This document shows positions 9,477 through 19,639 of a stretch of 64,000 nt of DNA, one piece after another (within the stretch, counting starts at the first letter, position 1; every line of letters begins with the position of its first letter). The notes beneath the pieces were generated by a model that did not search any database, was not told the origin of the DNA, and saw only the letters and a list, made by a program, of their open reading frames with translations. Source of the stretch: Asparagopsis taxiformis (lineage: Eukaryota > Rhodophyta > Florideophyceae > Bonnemaisoniales > Bonnemaisoniaceae). The translations under genes were made by a program, and so were the position numbers. The stretch is from the NCBI GenBank assembly GCA_030407315.1, contig JALQPE010001906.1, positions 1 through 64,000 on the forward strand. The letters are read 5' to 3'.

Positions 9477-12368
9477 ATGAAGGGGAAGAACTTAAGGAAC
9501 TCTTCGATGAGAACCCCTCATTCTAGTGTCAACCAGAATGCATCAACACCTCTTTTCTCCGACGTTATGGAGGGGTCTGTTAACACTCGTGTAGACCCAC
9601 ATGCTTGTATTCCTCTAACCTGCGTAAGAGATCTTGTTCGTTCTGGAGTTGATAGACTCAAATGTGTATTTGGAAACAAAATTTCGAATCGTTCGGGCGT
9701 TGCTTTTGACCTCAATTCTGGTGGTGGATTTGTGGCTGGTTCTGATAATGCCGTTGTTGTTGCCTTGACAGGTGGATTGAAAAGACACGTTGTAGACCAC
9801 TTCAAAACTGGTCCTCATAACAACCGGCATCCAATGTCGGAATCACAAGCGAAAGAGAAGGAAGAGTCTCGAGCTGTCTGGTATGGGGTAGTAGACGGAA
9901 TGCACAGGCTTACGGCTATCCTGGAGCTCATGGAAGAAAATCCGGAAACGTGGGAGTCATTTCTCTGGCCGGTTACAGTCCTCAAAGGTGGCCAAAATCT
10001 ACAGGTTCTTAGACAACTCGGAAGACACCAGAACAACAAGCACAACTCCGCTTTCTACATTGAAACAACATTCTATGATATGCTTTCTGGCCTCCGGAAA
10101 GAGGCTGATCGTCTCAAAAGTATGAAGAATGGGAAGCAACCAACAGCTAAAGAAATTGCCTCTGCCTTTGACGGCTGCACTCATCTCAAGGACAATACCA
10201 CAAAGCAAACAGCAGCGACTTCAGTCCGTCTTCCAGTTTCGGTAATTGAGGAGATTGGTCATATCATGAACTCTGAGCACCCAGAACTGACTGCGTCAGA
10301 ATCAGATCGTTCTGGTAGGACCTCGCACATTTCTGGACTGGTTGACTTTCGGGTCTACCGGAACTTCATCAACATTACTACTATTAAGTCTGCAACAAAC
10401 TTCATGAATGCCAGTGGAGCAGACTCTGAACAAAACCAGATAAATACGCTGTATAGACTTCGTGATGTGTGCAGAATGAACAAGTTCAAACCTGTCTCAT
10501 ATAAAATTGCTGCAGAACAGTATGTCAAGGCCTGTTCTGCAATGAGTGAGGCAAGGAAGTTCGAATTACTCATAGAAAGTGAATCATGGCCGGCTGGAAT
10601 GGAAGTAACCAGAACAAATTTGCTCCAATCATCTAAACTCGATGAGGAAGTTACTGCAAATTCTGGAAATGACCATGACATCTTAAAAACTCTTCTTCAC
10701 CAGTACAGAAAGATATGTCCCGAAACTGCTCCACTAAAAGAGCGAAAGTACTCTGAAGCTCACTCAATGGAGGTCAAAGATGGAACAGAGACTGATTCAG
10801 AAAATTGTGATGGGAAAAATTTAGCCTGTACGGGAACGGAATCGGAAGAACAAATTATAGAAAAGAATCGGAGCATACATACAGACACTTCTGTTATACA
10901 GTCAGGCAAGGAACCCTTGCCAGAGAAAGTTGTGAACACCAATTCAAATGCAGACCAGTATACTGAGCAAGTTGATTCAAACTCGCCTAGAAGTGCTCAG
11001 AATGATGTCGACCTGGAAAAATACCAGAACAATAAGATTTCAGGAAAACACACAAATCCCCCTGTCTCGAGTGCTAACTCTGAACGCCTGAATACAAGAA
11101 AGAAAGGATCTGAAAGCTTCGCCCTTGAGGAAGACAAGACTGACTATTTGAAGGAGATGAAGATAAGCTGTCATCAAATGAAATGGCAACTGTTTGATAA
11201 GACTGTATGGACAGATGAATCTGAGCTTTTTGACATGATTCTCACTGATCCGCCATATGGAACACCGAAATCCACCTCGGTTCGGTCTGCTTCTTATGAC
11301 AACTTCATAGGAGATGATGAGATCAAAGCGGTTTGTCAGTTTGCTAGAAGAGTGTTGAAACCCGGTGGATGGTTTTTTTCCTTTGTCTCATTCCGGAACT
11401 TCGAGAAATTCTACGATGAGCTCAGAAAAATCGGATTCGTTGGACCAGAATACCCGTATGTGATGATGAAAGATACGAAAACAGTCCAGCACCACAGGGG
11501 TAACGACGTTCCCCAGAACGGGTGTGACTTCGCAGTACTGGCTAGGGCTCCAGGAACAAGAAGAGATGGTTTCAAACCAGATCTTTCCAGTCCATATAAT
11601 TTCATTCCCTCAAAAGAGAAAAGGAAGTTCGCTGCTCTCTCTAGCATTCCAGTTTCAAAGGAGAAGCTTCTAAAGCCAGGTTCAAAATCTCCAGTTCTCA
11701 CTGAGGAGAAGAATATTGGACTTCTTGCTGAGATAATAACTACTTTCTCACCAGAACGAGGTAACATTCTGGATATGTACGCTGGTACATTTACGTCAGC
11801 CATTGCTTCGCTTCGAACCGCACGGTCTTGCACTGTAGTGGAATCTAGCGCAAATACGTTCCGCCTAGCTCACGAAAGGCTTCGTCTTGTGGCCCAAATT
11901 TTCTATCAGGAAGCGGAGAAAAACCAGTGCTTCACGAAGAAAAGAAAGATTGATCCAAATCTGGTGAAAGATACTACGGCTTCCGGAAGATCACTGCAAA
12001 ATCACAGGGAGTCCCAGGCGGAAAAGGGAATGGATGAATCTTCATGTGTGGTCAAAGGTGGAGATAGAGCACTTCTTCTTATAGGGGATGTAGTTGTCGG
12101 TAGCGCAACTATACAGAACCCGACAATTCCGGAGGAGATGTTCTGTTTTTCGATACACAACAGTCCTCTTGCCAATTTCCAAAGAGTCAATGAACAGTTG
12201 GTTTCATGTTACGCTTTCCAAGTGCTACCAGAAGCTAAAAGTATCAAATACCCCTACAAATACGGCGGCATCGAAACACCGCCGGAAACACTTGGTGGAA
12301 TAGAGGGATTTTTCGCTTGGGATGCTCGAAGAATGAAATCTATTGATTCTACAGAACGAGCTGCATGA
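9477..12368 (+). CDS. ParB-like domain fused to a beta-class DNA amino-methyltransferase
   Basis: A 963-residue intronless ORF. ATG 9477 is chosen because the homologous copy at 28-31 kb starts at the equivalent place; the frame stays open 12 codons upstream. Residues about 35-230 look ParB/sulfiredoxin-like: 'IPLTCVRDL' early, then the signature 'YGVVDGMHRLTAI'. Residues about 400-555 are charged and disordered. The methyltransferase has catalytic motif IV as DPPYG ('MILTDPPYGTP', about residue 590), 'LKPGGWFF', then motif I 'NILDMYAGTFTSA' (about residue 765). The order IV before I is that of beta-class N6-adenine or N4-cytosine methylases, which transfer a methyl group from S-adenosylmethionine to an exocyclic amino group of DNA. 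A C-terminal module (about 860-955) with 'KYPYKYGG...PPETLGGIEGFFAWD' is shared with the second copy. It lies upstream of and co-oriented with a transposase. The substrate base and sequence cannot be told from the sequence. Confidence 0.75.
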   Translation: MKGKNLRNSSMRTPHSSVNQNASTPLFSDVMEGSVNTRVDPHACIPLTCVRDLVRSGVDRLKCVFGNKISNRSGVAFDLNSGGGFVAGSDNAVVVALTGGLKRHVVDHFKTGPHNNRHPMSESQAKEKEESRAVWYGVVDGMHRLTAILELMEENPETWESFLWPVTVLKGGQNLQVLRQLGRHQNNKHNSAFYIETTFYDMLSGLRKEADRLKSMKNGKQPTAKEIASAFDGCTHLKDNTTKQTAATSVRLPVSVIEEIGHIMNSEHPELTASESDRSGRTSHISGLVDFRVYRNFINITTIKSATNFMNASGADSEQNQINTLYRLRDVCRMNKFKPVSYKIAAEQYVKACSAMSEARKFELLIESESWPAGMEVTRTNLLQSSKLDEEVTANSGNDHDILKTLLHQYRKICPETAPLKERKYSEAHSMEVKDGTETDSENCDGKNLACTGTESEEQIIEKNRSIHTDTSVIQSGKEPLPEKVVNTNSNADQYTEQVDSNSPRSAQNDVDLEKYQNNKISGKHTNPPVSSANSERLNTRKKGSESFALEEDKTDYLKEMKISCHQMKWQLFDKTVWTDESELFDMILTDPPYGTPKSTSVRSASYDNFIGDDEIKAVCQFARRVLKPGGWFFSFVSFRNFEKFYDELRKIGFVGPEYPYVMMKDTKTVQHHRGNDVPQNGCDFAVLARAPGTRRDGFKPDLSSPYNFIPSKEKRKFAALSSIPVSKEKLLKPGSKSPVLTEEKNIGLLAEIITTFSPERGNILDMYAGTFTSAIASLRTARSCTVVESSANTFRLAHERLRLVAQIFYQEAEKNQCFTKKRKIDPNLVKDTTASGRSLQNHRESQAEKGMDESSCVVKGGDRALLLIGDVVVGSATIQNPTIPEEMFCFSIHNSPLANFQRVNEQLVSCYAFQVLPEAKSIKYPYKYGGIETPPETLGGIEGFFAWDARRMKSIDSTERAA

Positions 12369-13404
12369 GAAATCGGAAATTTCATCTTTAGTTTCTTTGA
12401 AATCAGATCTAGAGGGTGCAAAGACATCAAACTTCATTTGATACTTCCCGTTCTAGTACCAAGCCTCGCACACTGAAATGATCATTCTTTCAAGATTAGA
12501 ATCACTGCCACTATCGAATTCACACCAGATTCAGGTGCCAGGTTCTACAATTGACTCCTCATCGATAGTAACAAAGAAGAACGCCTTTTCACTCCATGGC
12601 AGGCAAGTAATAGTCCTGTCTCAACCCGGGATAGAGTGATTTCTTCCCTCTAGATATACATACCTACTCTCCTATGTGTCCAGAGGCTCCTGGTTTGGGA
12701 GAGAAAAACATGACCAGTACTACATGAACATAGGAAGATGGGACCGATCATTCAGAATATGGAAAACTTTTGAGAAACGATTCACAAATTATGAATGGTT
12801 GAACGCAGTCTCGTACTCAGCAGCTGGTTGATTCTTTAAGAAGGTAGCGCTTTCTGCCGACCAGCTAGATAAAATTTTAAGTGATAAATTGATACTAACA
12901 TGCACACCACAGATTTGCGAACGTATAAGACCGGCTGGTGCACCATCACAGAAACAGTTCAGTGTGCTAAAGGGGCTTTTCGATAGCATCAGAATTCTTT
13001 AAAACGTTCAACAGCAGCAGATACGCACTGTGGCAGAATTCTTGACGTGCCAGAATCATACCGTTTCACTGATTTCCTCCTGAAGGTAAGATTTCTTCTG
13101 CAAGGCTTGCAATTTAATTTAACTCCAACAGATCAACATGTAAGTGATTGAAGGAGTGCTCTGGAAATTTTGGCGGCAGTTGATGAATATGGTCCCCTTA
13201 TCTACCAGAATACAAACATGTACATTTCATAGATTTCCTCATTCGTTCTAGGAACCTTTTCTCACACCCAAAGTTTCCTCGTGTCTTTTTTTCTTGCTGA
13301 AAACCGCAGATGCCTGTGAAAGAATCTATCGTTTCTCTTTCCAATTAATCTGCAAGCACGTCATTCCTGTCTCTCCAGCCCTTTCCCGCAGTGCAAATCG
13401 AAAT
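12369..13404. other. Spacer between methyltransferase and transposase ORFs
   Basis: About 1 kb, AT-rich, with stops in all frames. It would hold the terminator of the upstream gene and the promoter of the downstream one. No repeat, RNA gene or splice pattern that I can support. Confidence 0.35.
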
Positions 13405-14190
13405 ATGGGAACAAAAGAACCACTTCCTAAAGACGTACGGGAACAAATGAGAGTCCACGCAGAGATCATTGTCTCTTCCCTTTCAAGATGTATGAAATGT
13501 GATTATGAGGTGAAATCTCATCCTGAGACGCCCCAGAATATCGCTGACGTTTCAGAACCCAACTTCAATTCTGGAAAACATACCGATGACAAGCTCAGAA
13601 ACCACAGGAATAACCGACTTCTTCCAGAGAAACCAAAACAATCTTTAGTGAGCCCAAGCAGATCAGCTACTTTGTTTCCTTCCAAATCTGGATTTGTGCA
13701 ATCAAATTTGCTACGATGGTTTGATTCTGCTTCCAAGAGTTCTGCTAGTTCTTGTGGAAACCACAATCGACAAGAATCAAATTCTCGCACGACCAATACA
13801 TCGTACTCGCTGGAGACAGAATGTCCGCAACAAACTAACCTCCCATTCCGACAAGCTAAAACAGTCTCCGAAAACGCATCACCTTCTATGCTCAAGAAGC
13901 GAAAAACATACCAAAGTCAAGAACGGAGCAATAAATCAGGCAGAGAAAGCGAAATGAAAAAACGTAGGAAGAACATCGCTTCCACAGTTTCAGTATCCCG
14001 CTTAGCAGGGAACAAGTGCTGTTCAAAAAAAAGTGCTTCCAGAATGTTGACCTCATATTCCTCCAGAATGAAGCATTTCGGGTATTGCAATGGGATCAAG
14101 AGAAACGACGTACCTATCTCCACAGCCTTCTTGAACCAAACTCGAATGTTTTCCACTTTTCAGGCATACCTGTCTGCTACAGGTTTCTAG
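13405..14190 (+). CDS. Upstream frame of the DDE transposase (N-terminal disordered region)
   Basis: ATG 13405 (MGTKEPLPKDVREQMRVHAE) is the first good start; the frame is open from 13294 without an ATG. The protein is Ser/Asn/Lys-rich and ends functionally at 'MKKRRKNIASTVSVSRLAGNKCCSKK', where an A8 tract lies. Beyond it this frame runs to a stop at 14188-14190 with no homology. The related protein at 7214-8428 has the equivalent sequence (CC...CF..MDL) continuous in one frame, so translation is expected to pass from here into the frame of 14016-16070. 'MKKRRKN' is a plausible nuclear-localisation or DNA-contact patch. It is either the first cistron of a -1 frameshifted transposase or the 5' part of a gene broken by one homopolymer indel. 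Confidence 0.55.
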   Translation: MGTKEPLPKDVREQMRVHAEIIVSSLSRCMKCDYEVKSHPETPQNIADVSEPNFNSGKHTDDKLRNHRNNRLLPEKPKQSLVSPSRSATLFPSKSGFVQSNLLRWFDSASKSSASSCGNHNRQESNSRTTNTSYSLETECPQQTNLPFRQAKTVSENASPSMLKKRKTYQSQERSNKSGRESEMKKRRKNIASTVSVSRLAGNKCCSKKSASRMLTSYSSRMKHFGYCNGIKRNDVPISTAFLNQTRMFSTFQAYLSATGF

Positions 14191-16070
14191 AGCTATGTTT
14201 CAAGTTTTCAAGATCACTGCAAAGTTCTGTCAAGAGTAGGCGGGTTCTTTCTCTTCTATCCAATCCCAGGGATTTTAAATCAAAACAGAGAGACGCAGTT
14301 GTTTGCTTTCTTGATAGGCTTTCGGAGTCTACAGGAGACAGAATGCCCGATAACAACGAGAGGCACTTGCCATTATTCCAAAAGAAGGCTGTTTACGAAA
14401 TGTTTCGAAGTCAACACAAGATTCTTTACCCTAGCCAGAATGTACCATCTCTGAGCTATTTTTACTCTACATGGAAAACTTTTTGCAGTCATGTGAAAGT
14501 AAGACGCGTTCAGCGGTTTACCAAGTGCACAGAATGTGAATATATCCGGGATTCGCTGGCCAAGTTCGGGTCAGATCCCTCCAAAGCTGAACCATTGGTA
14601 TCGAGAAGGAAAACTCACATCGAAATGGTTGCGAGAGAGAGAAGAGAGTACCAAAGTAAATGCGAGCAGGCTGCATTATTTCCATCCCAGTTTACTTCAA
14701 TGATTATCGATGGAGCGGACCAGTCTGGTTACGGTCTGCCCCATTTCACGGTGAACACCAAGGCAACAAATGGGCACAGTCTGAAAGTCAAACTGGTTGG
14801 TGTTCTAGAACACGGCGTAAGGAAACACCTTTCTCTGTATACGATGACATCAGAGTTTGAGACAGGTGCAAATCACATTATTGAATGCTTGCACCGCACA
14901 CTCCAGAGGAAGTCAACAGGATCGTCATTACAGGGTACACTCTACCTCCAGGTGGATAACTGTACCCGCGAAAACAAGAACCGATTCTTATTCTGTTATT
15001 TAGAATCACTGGTTGCATGGGGAGTTTTCAAAGAAGTGTACATTTCCTTCCTTCCCGTCGGACATACTCACTCAGATATTGATCAAGCATTTAGTTGTAC
15101 ATCTCGTCGTTTGCGTTCGAACAATGCAGTAACGATGGAAGATCTCATGCACGAGTTGCGTCAATCATACACACCAGAGCCCTCAGTTTCTAGACTGCTT
15201 CACATCGCTAACTTCTCGGGGCTCTGTAAGGAGCAGAGTTCTATCAGTAACGTGGAAAATTTTTCAAAGTATCGCTACTTCCGGTTTTTCAGATGCAATC
15301 ATCGTTCTGGTCGGACTATGACTGATTCTGGTCATGGAAAAATGTATTTCATAACTGCATGCGAGTGCAAAGTGTTTTGCAATGACCAATGGGAGGAACT
15401 TCAGGCAAAACCAGCAGGTGTTCGAGGATTTACAATCCGTCCTCCTGATCTTTGCATGACCCCTGGAACGAAAACGTTTTCTCCTCCGAATAGAAAAGAG
15501 GTCTTGGAACGTCTGCGGTCTGAGGAGACTAGAATAAACAGTCCATCCAAATTACAGGAACTTTATGAGTTGACGGAACATGTATACAATGAGAGAACTG
15601 AAACATTTCATTGGAATTTACAGGTTTGCTTCGAGTACAATGGCATATATCGCCCAAATGCCCGAAGTTTACAATGGAATGAAGATCATGATGAAAGTGA
15701 GCAGCGCTTTGAAGACAATGATGAGCCGTTGAGTAATCTTAGCTATTCAATTAATCATTTTGTAGCTGTCAATGGTGAGGGTTGTACTGCGAAACAGCCA
15801 TTCTGGTTGGGACAAATACTTGAATGCAAGAGAAATACAGGGGGTGTCATCAACACATTAATAGTGAGGTGGTATGAAGTTTGTGGATCAGGGAACGCAT
15901 GGAACGGGAGATACTCACCAGCAACTCTGGTCAAGGGGAATTCAAGGAAAGAATGGAAGGTTCTCATATCGGTTGATTCTGTTATAGCCGAATTTCCTTC
16001 ACTAACAAACAAAAGACTTAGAGCTGGGGTAGAAAGAGAGATAAGATCCGGGCTTGCTTCGCTTCAGTGA
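14016..16070 (+). CDS. DDE-type transposase/integrase-like protein (DUF7869-like), main frame
   Basis: About 680 codons. Residues 165-175 hold a CxxC (FTKCTECEY), probably part of a zinc ribbon. The core has 'MIIDGADQSGYGLPHF' (Asp near residue 232), 'LYLQVDNCTRENKNRF' (Asp near 314) and 'FLPVGHTHSDIDQAFS' (Asp near 354 and 356). This matches the pattern I know from DUF7869 proteins of algae and marine animals and is the spacing expected of an RNase H-fold DDE/DDD nuclease that cuts and joins DNA; the family assignment is from memory. The C-terminus (about 570-680; HFVAVNGEGCTAKQPFWLGQIL...LIVRWYE) is a reader-like module shared with the 7214-8428 protein. The probable translation start is not the internal ATG at 14016 but a shift from the upstream frame at the A8 tract. 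All key acidic residues are present, so it could be active. Confidence 0.7.
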   Translation: MLFKKKCFQNVDLIFLQNEAFRVLQWDQEKRRTYLHSLLEPNSNVFHFSGIPVCYRFLELCFKFSRSLQSSVKSRRVLSLLSNPRDFKSKQRDAVVCFLDRLSESTGDRMPDNNERHLPLFQKKAVYEMFRSQHKILYPSQNVPSLSYFYSTWKTFCSHVKVRRVQRFTKCTECEYIRDSLAKFGSDPSKAEPLVSRRKTHIEMVARERREYQSKCEQAALFPSQFTSMIIDGADQSGYGLPHFTVNTKATNGHSLKVKLVGVLEHGVRKHLSLYTMTSEFETGANHIIECLHRTLQRKSTGSSLQGTLYLQVDNCTRENKNRFLFCYLESLVAWGVFKEVYISFLPVGHTHSDIDQAFSCTSRRLRSNNAVTMEDLMHELRQSYTPEPSVSRLLHIANFSGLCKEQSSISNVENFSKYRYFRFFRCNHRSGRTMTDSGHGKMYFITACECKVFCNDQWEELQAKPAGVRGFTIRPPDLCMTPGTKTFSPPNRKEVLERLRSEETRINSPSKLQELYELTEHVYNERTETFHWNLQVCFEYNGIYRPNARSLQWNEDHDESEQRFEDNDEPLSNLSYSINHFVAVNGEGCTAKQPFWLGQILECKRNTGGVINTLIVRWYEVCGSGNAWNGRYSPATLVKGNSRKEWKVLISVDSVIAEFPSLTNKRLRAGVEREIRSGLASLQ
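14025..14031 (+). promoter_or_regulatory. Candidate -1 ribosomal slippery site (A AAA AAA)
   Basis: In the upstream frame the codons read TCA AAA AAA AGT. The last base of TCA plus the next two codons is an A_AAA_AAA heptamer, which fits the X_XXY_YYZ rule for -1 slippage. After slippage the frame is that of the DDE ORF and gives CCS-KKK-CFQNVDL, in register with the unbroken homologue. A one-base homopolymer indel is the simpler alternative. Confidence 0.4.
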
Positions 16071-16249
16071 TATTTTGTTAAAAGTTTACTACGCCTCTTG
16101 CCATTCAACCAAAAATTTATCAGAACAGTAGATCAATCAACTTATTCTCATTCAGATATAGTCAGTCAACTTGGAGTAGTAATTTTGTATTCAATCATTT
16201 TTGAAAATTTAAAATTCTGTTCCAAAAAGTACATTCTGTTACCACTCAA

Positions 16250-16790
16250 ATCAGTGTTTGCAGTACATTTCTCTGCCTCTGGCATGACTTGCAGGCAGTA
16301 TCATACAGTACATCGGACCTCTATCTAAAAATAGCAAAATGTGCTGCCGTCATTCGGGCCTGCAGCCAGCACAGCACGCTGCCGGAAACACTAACTTCTA
16401 CTGCCACACGGTGCATCGCACACCACCAAATAACTCTGCCCTGGACTACATTCCTGGACAGCATATTTTACTCCCTCCCCGTGCTTCCCAAGTCAACACA
16501 ATATACTACTTTATTTTACAGCCCAATGCAGCACAAATCACTGCCAGATACACAATCTAAATCCAGCATCTATCACTGCCTCCCACCACTGCCTCACGTC
16601 ATACATCCAGGCAGTACTTTCTACTGCCGTCGGAAGCACATGGCCACTGCCTCCAGGCAGTGCACTGTCCTGCCGGCAGGTAGGGCATTAATTTATATTT
16701 TTACAGTACTACATTTCACTGCCTCAGGCAGTAAATTTTACTGCCGTACAGTACTACCCCAGGCCCGATTTCAGACACAGTAGTGTTTAG
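16250..16790. repeat. ACTGCC-rich palindrome array
   Basis: A 540-bp stretch where CACTGCC/TACTGCC recurs every 20-60 bp on the plus strand, often closed by its complement into tiny hairpins: CTGCCTCCAGGCAG near 16648, the perfect palindrome CCTGCCGGCAGG near 16671, and ACTGCCTCAGGCAGT near 16719. It is not a unit-length tandem repeat. A looser copy lies at 19640-20500. Confidence 0.55.
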
Positions 16791-18012
16791 TCTCCGAAAC
16801 CATTGGAGAACACTCCTGAAACTCGAATTTCTTCATAGTCGGGGCTTCCCCATCTCTCGGGCAGGTTTTTGGCATTAGCAAAGCTTGCGTCCGGTGAAAA
16901 GCAAAGTAACATGGTGGATGCTTCTCCGACCTGCTCTTTCAAATACCTGTTCACCAGTACTACGTGTGGAACAATATCACCCTCTTCCATTTCAATTGGT
17001 AATCGAATGGATCATCACCAGGTGATGACGTCCCCAGCTCGTGTTCCTTTTCCGTCGATTCCTGCCCTGATTACCATTGTGATATTGCTCGTAGAGCATG
17101 CTGCGTCTCCCATTCCAATAGGTGTGACTTTCGCCGCTGCAGATTCTTTTCGAAATGCACAGCATGCCCACCATCGTGGCGAGCCTCATAGGTAACTATG
17201 GTTCTAGCATGCAGTTCCCACACAAGATGTAACCGCCACTATTCTCCTGTTCGGTTTCCCACCATCTCTGTCATTCTTCCTGAATCCCTTTGCTCTTTCG
17301 ATGACGGCAACCTGACGAGCTCCTGGATGACATCGGATTCGAATTGCTGTTCCATCAGGTACATACATGTGCTTCAAACCCTTTTTCCCATTTCTGTCAA
17401 TGGGAACAACTGCTGTGCGAACGAATGGGTCGCTCAAACACCCCTCCTGCACTTTGCAATGAACGAATCTTCAATGCTGCACTCTGCGGATGACTTTTCT
17501 CCTTCCGAGCTTCCATTGTTCGCGTCATTGCGGGATTCTTTAAAGATTGGTCGAGTCTGGATATCTTTCAGAGCCCATGTGGTTGGGAGTATAATACGAA
17601 CTTTCGCCATTCCTCCACAATTGTCTCTGGAATCTGTTGTTCCACGGATTCCTACTGCACTTCGGTGCTGTGCAGCTCTTGCGCCGCTCTTCCGAAAGTC
17701 TACTGGAAACTCGATGTCACAGCTCTTTTCATAGCAGTGTTTCCTCAGGAATGGTAGTATCTTCTGTCGCACCAGAGAGTCCGACGGGACATGTTCACTT
17801 GGATCTCTGCGGAAGTTCGTTCCGAACTGGCTACCTTCATAGTGGGCTCTTGTCATTCTTTGGGTTCCACTTATCTGAAGAGCCCCATTCATCGCAGTCC
17901 ATCGCAGTAATTCCTTGAAATCACCACATGCTTCCTCCTCGGCATTCCATTCTATCGGTCCTCCATTTGAAATGGAATGAGAACCTCCTTCGGTTTCTTT
18001 TTCCGATTCCAT
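16787..18012 (-). pseudogene. Decayed minus-strand ORF of unknown family
   Basis: Minus-strand pieces 18012-17434 (192 codons), 17452-17204, 17189-16992 and 16990-16787 follow one another in different frames. The first is Glu/Ser/Arg-rich (MESEKETEGGSHSISNGG); the last ends with 'PDYEEIRVSGVFSNGFGD' right beside the ACTGCC array. It could be the coding part of a degraded mobile element. I recognise no domain. Confidence 0.3.
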
Positions 18013-19081
18013 TAACGTGTTCGGTGCTACTTACATGTTACTTCCAGCTTCTTCGTTGCTGCTGTACACATCAATACCACGTTCTATTGTGTCACCCATA
18101 CGGATTGAGGACTCCAATAGGTCATCTGTGGTTCACTCACGTCGTAGCTCATTACCTACCAGACTTTCTCCGTTGATGCAGGCTGCATCACTGCTGCGGA
18201 TTTATCCCTGCAGTTTCCCAGGAAGCTGTCTACTGGGACCGGCCACATTCAGTGCATCAAATATCGCCTTTGTCCTACGACTTGTTTTTTCGAATAGGAG
18301 TCCGTTTCGGAGCTATCCTGATGTTTCTGTTCTTTTCTTCTTCGCTCATTTGTGGTGCAGAGAATATAACTCTAAACTTCTACGACATGACTACTATCTC
18401 AATACAGTACAAATTTTAACCGTTACGAAACCTTTTCATGCTTCCATTCGATCGAATGAAATGGTTTACCACATTACTTTGTCCTGCGCTTATTACCTTC
18501 TTTGGAAGGATTGTTATTTTATTCAGGCTGAATTTGCTCAAAATCGTTTTGTTATCTTGTATCGCTTTCCATAAACAAAAATCTGGCCAAGACGTGTCCA
18601 TTTCCGTTTATTACGCGGTGATACCCTAAGCATTATTACTGAATCATACATTTATATATTGCAATGCAGATTCACTGCTCGCTTGCGACCTGAAAATAAA
18701 ATAATTCTTACCACACTGCTGTGTCCATACCTCCCCCATCCATGTGGCGTTCTTTGCCTGCCTGCCGAGTGTACCCAGAGCATGTAATGACTTCATCGAT
18801 ATATACCATCCCCGTCATCACTGGAGGCGCTGACTTCTCGTCCAGGAAAGTGTGCCATTTTTCTTACTCCTCACCCCATTTCTTTATGCCCCATATAATA
18901 GTGTTTATCCTATATTTCAGAAGTTATGACGTCATTCTAGACTAGAAAAGAGAGGCCATATTGTGCGCCTCTTCTGCCAGATCATGTGCCTCTAAGCGAA
19001 GTTCGCTCCCTACGCATGTTTTTGTCGGTCCTCCCATCGCAGCGCTCCGTTTCAAAATTTATTCTTCTATTGTTCTCTTCC
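18013..19081. other. No gene seen
   Basis: AT-rich. A plus-strand frame at 18017-18574 exists, but its composition (Leu/Ser/Tyr-rich, no domain) looks like chance. Nothing supported. Confidence 0.35.
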
Positions 19082-19295
19082 AGATCATTTCCGCCCGCAG
19101 AGTGCTACTTAAACGGCAGATTCTGGAAATCCCTGTTTCCATCTCCGTATCTTTCGGAATATAGCTCCAGTAATTCCGCTTCCAGAGCGCTTCCAGAGCG
19201 GAATTACTGGAGCTATATTCCGAAAGATACGGAGATGGAAACAGGGATTTCCAGAATCTGCCGTTTAAGTAGCACTCTGCGGGCGGAAATGATCT
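19082..19295. repeat. 214-bp near-perfect hairpin (foldback element)
   Basis: Arms 19082-19180 and 19197-19295 are reverse complements over about 99 bp with a 16-base loop; both begin with AGATCATTTCCGCCC when read inward. Just outside the right arm, 19294-19340 carries a diverged third copy of the arm's inner end (CTCTGGAAGCGAAATTACTAGAGC). This suggests a foldback transposon or a longer palindrome partly lost. Confidence 0.85.
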
Positions 19296-19639
19296 CGCTC
19301 TGGAAGCGAAATTACTAGAGCTATGTTTCGGAACGTATACGTTTCCACATTTCACAACGCTAACCCAGTATTCTCTTGGTTATCTATTTTTCCATGTGTT
19401 CGTCGGTAAGTTTTCCACTTCTCCTTTCATTTGTCGCTGAATCTTATCCATTCTCTATTTATTTTCTGCTCTGCCTGTGAGCACATATTTTGAATTGGGA
19501 TGCAATTGTAATCGTTAAGGTACTTTAGTCTCCTACTCACCATCAATTTCCCACCCCAACTCAATGTCACTTAATCTTTTCCTTTCCCTACATCATTTTT
19601 CTCTTCTTCTATTCATTTTCTCGTTTATTCATGCAGCTC

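Noticed and set aside
18017..18574. 185-codon plus-strand ORF
   Set aside because: Leu/Ser/Tyr-rich translation of pyrimidine-rich DNA, no domain, no start context, adjacent to decayed sequence.
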